Shown: positions 53,853 to 62,009 of the stretch, piece after piece
Layout: the number at the start of each line of letters is the position of its first letter
How positions within the stretch are numbered: the first letter of the stretch is position 1
Notes under the pieces: model-generated
Database searches by the model: none
What the model was told of the DNA's origin: nothing
Seen by the model: the letters and a program-made list of their open reading frames with translations, nothing else
Position numbers and translations under genes: made by a program
Assembly: GCA_963790525.1 (NCBI GenBank)
Contig: CAWBOV010000006.1
Coordinates: 434,001-498,000, forward strand
Length of the DNA stretch: 64,000 nt
Direction: 5' to 3'
DNA from: CAWBOV01 sp963790525
Lineage (GTDB): Bacteria; Actinomycetota; Actinomycetes; Mycobacteriales; Jatrophihabitantaceae

Positions 53853-54944
53853 TCAGCCGGTCCCGGCGCCGAGCCCGGGGACGATGTCGTCGAGGGCGTA
53901 GGTGAGCGGCTGTTCGAGCTGCTCGTAGGTGCACGACTCGGGGGTGCGGTCCTCGCGCCAGCGGACGAAGTGGGCCAGGTGCCGGAAGCGGGTGCCCTCC
54001 ATGTGCTCGTACTTGACCTCGAGCACCCGCTCGGGCCGCAGCGGCACGAAGGACAGGTCCTTGGTGGCGTTCCAGCGGCTGACGTTGCCGGGCAGCCGCT
54101 GGCTCTGATGGGCCTCCGCGCTCGCCCATTCCTGCCACGGGTGGCCCTCGCCGTCACCGACCAGGAGCGGTTCGAGCTCGTCGACGAGCTCGGCGCGCCG
54201 CGCGGCGGTGAAGGCGCCGACGACGCCGACGTGCTGCAGCTTGTTCTCGTCGTCGTACAGGCCGAGCAGCAGCGACCCGACGAGCGGCTGCGTCTCGGTG
54301 GAGGTCTTGTGCCAGCGGAATCCGGCGAGGACGCAGTCGGCGGTGCGGACGTGCTTGATCTTGAACATGACGCGCTTGTCGGGCTGGTAGGTGCCCTCGA
54401 GCGGCTTGGCGATCACGCCGTCGAGGTGGGCGCCCTCGAGCTCGACGAACCACCGGTTCGCGACGTCCAGGTCGGTGGTGGTCGGGGTGAGATGGATCGG
54501 CGCCTTCACACCGGCCAGCGCCCCCTCGAGGGCGGCCCGCCGCTCGGCGAACGGGCGGCCGGTGTAGTCGTCGTCGCCGAGGGCGAGCAGGTCGAACGCG
54601 ATGAACGAGGCCGGGGTGTTCTCGCTCAGCATCGTCACCCGCGAGACGGCGGGGTGGATGCGCTGCTGCAGCGCCTCGAAGTCCAGGCCGGCCCCGGTGG
54701 CGATGACGATCTCACCGTCCAGGACGCACCGTTCGGGCAGCTCGGCCTTCACCGCCTCGACGAGCTCGGGGAAGTACCGGGTCATCGGCTTCTCGTTGCG
54801 GCTGCCGAACTCGACCTCGTCGCCGTCCCGGAAGATCAGCGATCTGAAGCCGTCCCATTTCGGCTCGTAGGACGCCCCGGGCGGGATGGTCGGGACGGAC
54901 TTCGCCAGCATCGGCGCGACCGGTGGCATCACGGGCAGCTTCAT
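53853..54944 (-). CDS. ligC: ATP-dependent DNA ligase, LigC type
   Basis: A 363-residue ATP-dependent ligase. The nucleotidyl-lysine motif is YEPKWDGFRSL, motif III VEFGSRNEKPMTRYFPEL with CVLDGEIVI, motif IV LEGAHLDGVIAKP and motif V RVMFKIKHVRTADCV; an OB-fold follows. LigC can seal nicks during NHEJ or base excision repair. It may serve together with the LigD-type polymerase at 26 kb, although the two are 27 kb apart. The ATG at 54944 is preferred to a GTG two codons upstream. Confidence 0.92.
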   Translation of the reverse strand: MKLPVMPPVAPMLAKSVPTIPPGASYEPKWDGFRSLIFRDGDEVEFGSRNEKPMTRYFPELVEAVKAELPERCVLDGEIVIATGAGLDFEALQQRIHPAVSRVTMLSENTPASFIAFDLLALGDDDYTGRPFAERRAALEGALAGVKAPIHLTPTTTDLDVANRWFVELEGAHLDGVIAKPLEGTYQPDKRVMFKIKHVRTADCVLAGFRWHKTSTETQPLVGSLLLGLYDDENKLQHVGVVGAFTAARRAELVDELEPLLVGDGEGHPWQEWASAEAHQSQRLPGNVSRWNATKDLSFVPLRPERVLEVKYEHMEGTRFRHLAHFVRWREDRTPESCTYEQLEQPLTYALDDIVPGLGAGTG

Positions 54945-55013
54945 CGGCACAGTGTCCCATCGGCGCCCCCGGACGTGCCCGCGCTCGGGCCGCGCACCGA
55001 CGACCGCGCGCGC

Positions 55014-55769
55014 TCAGCCGGCGAACCGGTACCGGGCGAACAGGGCACCGCCGTCCTCGAGCAGTCCCGCGAGCCGCAGGCCCACCGGCGCCACTCCCGG
55101 CGACCACGGCGCGCCACTGGTGATGCGCCCGCTGCCGGGCCCGGCCAGGGCTCCGGACACGCTCAGGCACAACTCGGTGACCGCTCGTGCCCCCACCATC
55201 GACGCGAACAGCGTCGGGCCGCCCTCGTGCAGGACCCGTCGCAGACCGCGGGCTCGAAGGTGCGCCACCGCCTCCGGCAGGTCCACCGCCGCGGCACCGG
55301 CGACGATCACGTCGGCGACCTCGCGCACCGCGGCCAGGCGGGAGGCGTCGGCGGCGGCGTGCGTGATGACGACGGTGGTCGGCGCGCCGTCCACCCCGGT
55401 GAACAGCCGCGAGCCGAGATCCAGGTCCAGCGAGCCGGACACGACCGCGATGGGCAGAGCCGCAGCCAGACCCAGCCGGGCCCGCATTTCGCCCCGGCGC
55501 CCGCCCGGGGCCTGTGCCGAGTACCCCTCCGCGCGCGCCGTCCCGGCGGCGACGAGCACGACGTCGGCCAGGTCGCGGAGCGCGGCGAACACCGCGTTGT
55601 CGCCGGGGGTCTGCAGGCCGCGCGAGAGACCGTCGACGGACACCGCGCCGTCCACGCTGGAGACGAAGTTGGCGCGGACCCCGCCCGTCTCGAGCCAGTC
55701 GGTGCCGTAGAAGGCGTGCAGATCGACGGTTGCCGCGGGTTCGGGCAGCAGGACGCGCATGCCTGCCAT
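55014..55769 (-). CDS. RibD C-terminal-like pyrimidine reductase family protein
   Basis: A 251-residue RibD_C/dihydrofolate-reductase-fold protein. ANFVSSVDGAVSVDGLSRGL opens the NADPH fold, DVVLVAAGTARAEGY follows, and VLHEGGPTLFASMVGARAV is the conserved core. There is no deaminase half, so it is a reductase-only paralogue; in actinomycetes such proteins may act in riboflavin synthesis or on other aldose-type substrates. Two ATGs three codons apart are equally possible. It is divergent from zapE with a 34-bp gap. Confidence 0.88.
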   Translation of the reverse strand: MAGMRVLLPEPAATVDLHAFYGTDWLETGGVRANFVSSVDGAVSVDGLSRGLQTPGDNAVFAALRDLADVVLVAAGTARAEGYSAQAPGGRRGEMRARLGLAAALPIAVVSGSLDLDLGSRLFTGVDGAPTTVVITHAAADASRLAAVREVADVIVAGAAAVDLPEAVAHLRARGLRRVLHEGGPTLFASMVGARAVTELCLSVSGALAGPGSGRITSGAPWSPGVAPVGLRLAGLLEDGGALFARYRFAG

Positions 55770-55803
55770 TCCAGCACGACGCGCTTGGGTAAGCTCGCCG
55801 GAC

Positions 55804-56821
55804 ATGCCCAGCCGCCTCGTCGACCGCACTCCGGTCGTCTCGCGCGCCTCGCTCGTCGCCGAACTGGTGCCCCCACCGCTGTTCCAGGACGTCCGTTTCG
55901 ACACCTACCGGCCCGACGCCGGCGAGCCGACGCAGGCAGCGGCGTTGGCGGCGCTGCAGTCCTTCGCCGAGCGCATCTTCGCGCCGGCGCCCCGTAAGTC
56001 GCTCCTGCGCCGGAACCCCGCGCCCACCGGTCCGGGCGGTGTGTACCTCGACGGCGGCTTCGGGGTCGGCAAGACGCACCTGCTGGCCTCGCTCTGGCAC
56101 GCGGTCGCCCGAGCCGAAGGCCTATGCCACGTTCGTCGAACTGACCCAGCTGGCGGGCGCGCTCGGTTTCGCCAACACCGTGGAGGCGCTGAGCCCGATG
56201 CGGCTGCTGGCCATCGACGAGTTCGAGCTCGACGATCCCGGCGACACCGTCCTGGTCGTCGACCCTGCTCACGCTCGCCTGAGCGAACGCGGCGTGGCGC
56301 TGGCGGCGACGTCGCAACACGCTGCCGGAAGCGCTCGGCGAGGGGCGCTTCGCCGCCGAGGACTTCCTGCGCGAGATCCAGGGTCTGGCCGCCCGTTTCA
56401 CCTCCGTCCGCGTCGACGGGCCGGACTACCGCCACCGCGGCCTGCCGGCGCCGCCGCCCGCTCACCGACGGACGAGGTCGAGCGGCGGCCCGGGACGTCG
56501 ACGCGGGCGACGCTGGACGACTTCGGCGCGCTCTGCCGCCCACCTGGACTCGCTGCACCCCTCGCCGGTACGGCGCCCTGGTGGACGGCGTGCCGCTGGT
56601 CGGCCTGCTCGGCGTCGCGCCGGCTGCCCGATCAGGCGACCGCGCTGCGGCTCGTCGTGCTGATCGACCGGCTCTACGACCGCCAGATCCCGGTGCTCGC
56701 GTCGGGTGTGCCGTTCACCGAGCTCTTCCCGGACGAGATGCTGGCCGGGGGCTACCGCAAGAAGTACCTGCGCGCGGTGTCCCGCGTCGTCGCCCTCACC
56801 CGCCTGGGCGACTCGAGCTGA
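55804..56821 (+). CDS. zapE: Cell division protein ZapE (AFG1-like ATPase), frameshifted sequence
   Basis: About 338 residues when reassembled. Walker A is GGFGVGKTHLLASLWH at about residue 85; after a break near 56116 the second frame gives KAYATFVELTQLAGALG, Walker B LLAIDEFELDDPGD; further breaks near 56265, 56317, 56465 and 56555 lead to RFTSVRVDGPDYRHR and the C-terminal VPFTELFPDEMLAGGYRKKYLRAVSR. Most breaks are one inserted base. All sections keep ZapE/AFG1 motifs, so this is a real gene with errors. ZapE affects Z-ring stability in other bacteria; the role in actinomycetes is less clear. Confidence 0.82.
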
Positions 56822-56833
56822 CGCAGCCAGCCG

Positions 56834-58637
56834 CTATGCGGTCTCCGGCACGACCGCCTCCGGCGCGATCAACTCCGGGACGACCACCCGGGCGACCGCG
56901 CCCGACTCCGCTGCCAGGGTGACGCCGTCCGGGCCGAAGCTGAACCCGCGTTCGGTGGCGAGCACGATGTCGTAGACCGGCAGATCGACCGGCACCGCCA
57001 GCTGGGAGATCGCTCAGGTTGACCAGCACGCGGTAGTCGCCGCGGTGGATGCGCAACCAGCCGGCCTCCTCGTCGTAGGCCACCTCGATCCGGTCCAGCC
57101 GGGGGTCGGTGAGGGCGCTGAGTCCGCCGGCGCAGCGCGATGAGCGCGATGTAGAGGCGCAGCGAGCGCGCGTGCTCGGGGTCGGCGAGCTCGTACCAGT
57201 CCAGCACCGACCTGGCGAACGTGTCCGGGTCCTGCGGGTTCGGCACGTCGCCCTCGGGCCAGCCGTGCGAGGCGAACTCCTGGATCCGGCCGTGCGCCGT
57301 GGCCTCGGCCAGCTCCTGCTCGGGGTGCGAGGTGAAGAACTGCCACGGGGTGCTCGCGCCCCACTCCTCGCCCATGAACAGCATCGGCGTGAACGGCGAG
57401 GTGAGCAGGATCAGCGCGCCGACCCGCGCCCGGCCGGTGGTGGCGATCTGGCTCAGCCGGTCGCCGGTCGCCCGGTTGCCGATCTGGTCGTGGTTCTGCA
57501 GGCACACGACAAAGCGGTATCCGGGCACCGCCGACCGGTCGACGGGCTTGCCGTGCGGCTGCCCGCGGAACTCCGAGAACGTGCCGTCGTGGAAGAACGC
57601 CGACGTGAGCACCTTGGCCAGGCCCGCCATCGTGCCGAAGTCGACGTAGTAGCCCTGGCGCTCGCCGGTGAGCAGGGCGTGCAGCTGGTGGTGGACGTCG
57701 TCGTCCCACTGCGCCGTCCAGGCCGTATCCGCCCGAGGACCGGTCCGACATCATGATGTCGTCGTTGAGGTCGGACTCGGCGATGAGCAGCAGTGGCCGG
57801 CGCTCGTGCGCGCACAGGGCCTCCACCTCCGCCGACATCTCCGCGAGGATGTGCTGCGGCGACTCGTCCTGGAGGGCGTGCACGGCGTCCAGGCGCAGCC
57901 CGTCGACGTGGAAGTCGCTCCAGCCACATGATGACGTTGTCGAGGATGTAACGGCGCACCTCGGCGCTGCCCTCGGCGTCGAGGTTGACCAGGTCGCCCC
58001 AGGTGTTGCGGCCCGGCTTGAGGTAGGGGCCGAACAGGGGGAGGTAGTTCCCGCTCGGGCCGAAGTGGTTGTAGACCACGTCGAGGATCACGGCCAGATC
58101 GCGGGCGTGGCAGGCGTCGACGAAGCGCTTCAAGCCGTCCGGGCCGCCGTACGGCTCGTGCACGGCGTACCAGGCGACGCCGTCGTAGCCCCAGTTCCAG
58201 ACCCCGTTCACCCCGTTCACCGGCAGGACCTCGACATGCGTGATGCCGAGGTCGACGAGGTGGTCCAGCCGCTCGATCGCGGCGTCGAACGTGCCGTCCG
58301 GAGTGAAGGTGCCGATGTGCAGCTCGTAGAACACCGCGCCGGGCAGGTCGCGCCCCGTCCAGTGGGTGTCCTCCCACCGGTAGTCCAGGTGGTCGTAGAG
58401 CCGCGACATCCCGTGGACCCCGTCCGGCTGCCGGCGCGACCTGGGGTCGGGCAGGACCGTCTCCCCGTCGTCGATGAGGAAGCCGTAGGACGTGCCGGGT
58501 TCGAGATCGCCGGCCTCGCCGGACCACCAGCCGCCGGCGCCGGGAGTGAGCTCGAAGGTGACGGGGCGGTGCCCCGGGAGGACGGTGCGAGCCCGCATCC
58601 GTTCCGCCAGCGGCGCCCACACGCGCAGAACCGTCAC
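56834..58637 (-). CDS. treZ: Malto-oligosyltrehalose trehalohydrolase (frameshifted sequence)
   Basis: About 600 residues when reassembled. N-terminal domain starts VTVLRVWAPLAERM; the GH13 barrel has WGYDGVAWYAVHEPYGGPDGL, VILDVVYNHFGPSGNY, the nucleophile in HVDGLRLDAVHAL, the acid in LLLIAESDLND and the NHDQIGNRATGDRLS motif. Breaks lie near 57920, 57725, 57125-57135 and 57015, consistent with single inserted bases. TreZ releases trehalose from the end made by TreY. The GTG at 58637 is the best start. It ends the tre cluster, divergent from the PPK2 gene. Confidence 0.88.
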
Positions 58638-58749
58638 GGAGTCGCTCGCACAATGATCGCCATGGGTCCTAGCCTGCCATTGCCGCGGGGTGTCGGCGCG
58701 CCACGGTCCGGGTCCGGCGCCCGCGGCGTCCGGACCTAAGCTACGTCCC

Positions 58750-59604
58750 ATGGCCAAGAATCCTTCCTCGATCCGCGACGCGCTGCGTGTCCGCCCCGGT
58801 GTGGTCAATCTCGCCGGCTACGACCCGGACTCGACACCCCTCGCCCCCGGCGGCAAGGCCAAGACCCTCGCGAAGCTCCAGCGGGACTCCGGGCCGGCGA
58901 TCGCCTCGCTGCAGGAGCGGCTGTACGCCGAGGGTGCCGACGGAAGCCGGCGCCGGATCCTGCTCGTCCTGCAGGGCATGGACACCTCGGGGAAGGGCGG
59001 TGTGATCTCCCACGTGGTCGGCCAGCTCGGCCCCGAGGGTTGCTCCATCGCCTCGTTCAAGCGCCCGACGCCGGAGGAGCTGGCCCATCACTTCCTGTGG
59101 CGGATCCGCAAGAAGCTCCCGCCCGCCGGCATCGTCGGCGTGTTCGACCGCTCCCACTACGAGGACGTGCTGGTCGTCGCCGTGCACCACACCATCGACG
59201 ACGCCGAGCGCTTCCGCCGCTACGACGAGATCAACGCCTTCGAGGCGGGGCTCGTCGCGGACGGCACCACGATCGTGAAGTGCTTCCTCAACATCTCCTA
59301 CCAGACCCAGCGGGAGCGGCTGCTGGAGCGTCTGGACGATCCGCACAAGCACTGGAAGTTCCACGAGACCGACATCGACGAGCGCGCCAAGTGGCCCGAG
59401 TACCAGGCTTACTACTCCGACGCGCTGGAGCACACCTCGACCGAGGCTGCGCCGTGGTACGTCATCCCCTCCGACCGCAAGTGGTACCGCAACTGGGCGA
59501 TCAGCGCCCTGCTGCGCGAGGTGCTGGAGGACCTGGATCCCAAGTACCCCGAGACCTCCCTCGACGTGCCGGCCCTCAAGGCGCGCCTCCAGCCGCCCTA
59601 CTGA
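58750..59604 (+). CDS. Polyphosphate:nucleotide phosphotransferase, PPK2 family
   Basis: A 284-residue PPK2. Walker A is LQGMDTSGKGGVISHV, Walker B VGVFDRSHYEDVLVV, with KRPTPEELAHHFLWRIRKKLP and the lid FLNISYQTQRERLLERLDDP. It transfers phosphate between polyphosphate and AMP or ADP; length and lid suggest a class I or III type that I cannot separate by eye. It lies between treZ and treY on the opposite strand, with its own start region of 112 bp, and converges with treY over a strong hairpin. Confidence 0.93.
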   Translation: MAKNPSSIRDALRVRPGVVNLAGYDPDSTPLAPGGKAKTLAKLQRDSGPAIASLQERLYAEGADGSRRRILLVLQGMDTSGKGGVISHVVGQLGPEGCSIASFKRPTPEELAHHFLWRIRKKLPPAGIVGVFDRSHYEDVLVVAVHHTIDDAERFRRYDEINAFEAGLVADGTTIVKCFLNISYQTQRERLLERLDDPHKHWKFHETDIDERAKWPEYQAYYSDALEHTSTEAAPWYVIPSDRKWYRNWAISALLREVLEDLDPKYPETSLDVPALKARLQPPY

Positions 59605-59631
59605 GGCCGGCTCCCGAGCCGTCCGGAACGG

Positions 59632-59670
59632 GAGCACGATCCTCCCCGCAGGCGGGGGTCATTCGTGCTC
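59632..59670 (+). terminator. Bidirectional terminator between the PPK2 gene and treY
   Basis: Outer arms GAGCACGA (59632-59639) and TCGTGCTC (59663-59670) are perfect complements; an inner stem CCCCG/CGGGG follows. It sits between two convergent genes, so it can act on both strands. Confidence 0.65.
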
Positions 59671-59681
59671 GCGACGGGTCC

Positions 59682-61991
59682 TCACTCCGCGCGCAGCAGG
59701 AGGGCAACCGGGTAGGTGGCGAGCAGGTCGGCGACGGCCGCCGTGCCCGTGACAGACGTGCCGGACAGCGCGTCGACGTACCTGCCGTCGGGCAGGTCCA
59801 GCGCGGTGTCGGCCCAGCCGCCGGCCCCGCGCAGCCCGACCGGGAGGCGGGTGGCGAGGGTGATCGCGCCGCCGCGGTCGAAGGCGACCAGGTGATCGGC
59901 GGCCGGCCCGCGGGCGCTGAGCGGGGTGTAGGAGACGAACGACGACGCCTGAGCGCGGCGGGCTCGAAGCGCGCGCGAGACCAGCCAGAGCTTGGCCAGC
60001 CCGGACGCGTCCACCGCGGGGGCGGTGTCGGCCTCGTCGAGGTCGCTCAGGAGCGCGCGGTGGGCGGCGAAGTCGACCGCCCTGCGGTTGTCCGGGTCGA
60101 CGAGGCTGTCGTCCCACATTTCGGTGCCCTGGTAGACGTCGGGGATGCCGGGCATGGTCAGCGCGATCAACTTCTGCGACAGCGAGTTCGACCATCCGGG
60201 CTCGGTGACCCGCTCGACCAGCCCGGCGAGCACCTCGTGCACGGCGGGGTCGTCGTAGCCGGCGTCCACCGCACGGTGCACGGCACCCTCGAAGGCGGCG
60301 TCGGGATCGCGCCAGTCGGTGCCGTCCGCGGCCTCCCGCATGGCTTTCTCGGCGTAGGCCTGCATCCGCTCGCGGTCGATGAATCCGGCGCCGACGAAGG
60401 TCTGCCACAGCAGCAGCCCGAACGCGGGATTGGGCACCGGGCAGAGGTCCTGCAGCGCGCCGGCCGCGGTGCGCCACTCGCCCGGGAGCTCCGCGAGCAC
60501 CATGAGACGGGCCCGGACGTCCTCGCCCCGCTTGGTGTCATGGGTCGAGGTCGTGACCATGCTCTGACCCTGCTGCTCCTGGCGCCGGATCTGATCGGCA
60601 TGGAAGACGGAGAGTTCCGAGCCGAACTGCGCGGGGTCACCGCCCACCTCGTTGAGCCACAAGGCACGGTTGTATCTGTAGTACGCCGTGTCCTCCACGC
60701 CCTTGGCCATGATCGCGCCGGTGACCTGCTGGAACCGCAGCGCCAGCTCGTCCTCGGGGTCTCGCAGCCGCGGCTCCAGCGCGCTGAGCGCGGTAGCGAT
60801 CTCCGGCCGACGGGAGAGCGCGAGCGCGATCGCCTCGTCCAGGTACTCACCGCCGAGGGGCAGGTAGGACCGGTAGACGGGGAAGGCCACGGCGAGCTCC
60901 GCCAGAGCCTCGTGGACACCGTCGATGCCGGGGGTGAGGCGGGCCAGCCGGTTGATCTCCGCGTGCAGGATCGTCGTGGCGACGCGGCGCTTGCCGTCCG
61001 CGACGTGGTCGGCGAAGGTCCGCTCGTCGCCGGTGAGCTCGCGGTACACGTCGGTCATCGCGCCCTCGCCCGACGGGTCGGTGAGCACGTTGGCGATCTC
61101 GGTGAGCGCGTCGTACCCGGTCGTCCCCTCCACCGGCCACTGCTCCGGCATGCGCTCGCCGGGTTCGAGGATCTTCTCGACGGTGATCCACGCGTCGGGG
61201 GCCGCCTCGCGCAGCCGGTCGAGGTAGCCGCCCGGATCGACCAGGCCGTCCGGATGGTCGATTCGCAGACCCGTCACGTCGCCGGACTCCACGAAGTCGA
61301 GCAGCACCCGGTGTGTGGCGTCGAAGACGCCGGGGTCCTCCACGCGCAGGCCGGCGAGCTCGGTCACGGCGAAGAACCGGCGGTAGTTCTGGTCCTCGTC
61401 GGCGGCGCGGTAGCCGACCAGGCGGTAGTTCTGGCGCAGGTGGACATCCTGCGCGGAGTCACCCTCGCGCGGTCCCGTGCCGGGGGCGACGGGGAAGGCG
61501 TGCTCGTAGTAGTGCAGCTCGAACCCGGACGCCGTCCGCTCGCTCGGCACGACGGCCAGCTCGGTGGTCAGGTCGGCGTCGTCGCCCAGGACCGGCAGCT
61601 GGATCGGTGCCCGGGACCACTCGACGTCGTACCAGTCGCGGTACCGGGAGTCCTGGCCGTGCTCGAGCAGGTCCCACCAGGTCGGGTTCTGTGCGGCGTC
61701 GGCGACGCCGGCATGGTTCGGGACGAGGTCCACCACGACGCCCAGGCCCGCCTGCAGGGCCACCTCGGTGACTCGGTCCAAGCCCTCGGAACCACCGCGG
61801 GAGACGTCGATGCGGGAGTGGTCGACGACGTCGTAGCCGTGGTCGGAGCCCGCGGTGGACTGCAGGACCGGCGACAGGTAGACGGCGCCGGAGCCGAGGT
61901 CCCGCAGGTAGCCGAGCGTGCGCGCGGCATGCCCGAGATCGAACGATGCCGTGATCTGGAATCGGTAGGTGGACGTGGGGACAGTGCTCAT
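59682..61991 (-). CDS. treY: Malto-oligosyltrehalose synthase
   Basis: A 769-residue GH13 enzyme that turns the reducing end of malto-oligosaccharides into a trehalose unit. Start STYRFQITASFDLGHAARTL, LYLSPVLQ-type strand (VYLSPVLQSTAGSDHGYD), VVDLVPNHAG, the nucleophile in VTGLRIDHPDGLVDP, the acid in WITVEKILEPGE, and STHDTKRGEDVRAR are all present. No frameshift. It begins 18 bp after treX on the same strand, so treX-treY is an operon; treZ follows beyond the PPK2 gene. Confidence 0.95.
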   Translation of the reverse strand: MSTVPTSTYRFQITASFDLGHAARTLGYLRDLGSGAVYLSPVLQSTAGSDHGYDVVDHSRIDVSRGGSEGLDRVTEVALQAGLGVVVDLVPNHAGVADAAQNPTWWDLLEHGQDSRYRDWYDVEWSRAPIQLPVLGDDADLTTELAVVPSERTASGFELHYYEHAFPVAPGTGPREGDSAQDVHLRQNYRLVGYRAADEDQNYRRFFAVTELAGLRVEDPGVFDATHRVLLDFVESGDVTGLRIDHPDGLVDPGGYLDRLREAAPDAWITVEKILEPGERMPEQWPVEGTTGYDALTEIANVLTDPSGEGAMTDVYRELTGDERTFADHVADGKRRVATTILHAEINRLARLTPGIDGVHEALAELAVAFPVYRSYLPLGGEYLDEAIALALSRRPEIATALSALEPRLRDPEDELALRFQQVTGAIMAKGVEDTAYYRYNRALWLNEVGGDPAQFGSELSVFHADQIRRQEQQGQSMVTTSTHDTKRGEDVRARLMVLAELPGEWRTAAGALQDLCPVPNPAFGLLLWQTFVGAGFIDRERMQAYAEKAMREAADGTDWRDPDAAFEGAVHRAVDAGYDDPAVHEVLAGLVERVTEPGWSNSLSQKLIALTMPGIPDVYQGTEMWDDSLVDPDNRRAVDFAAHRALLSDLDEADTAPAVDASGLAKLWLVSRALRARRAQASSFVSYTPLSARGPAADHLVAFDRGGAITLATRLPVGLRGAGGWADTALDLPDGRYVDALSGTSVTGTAAVADLLATYPVALLLRAE

Positions 61992-62009
61992 GCCGGTGGT
62001 GCTCCTCGC

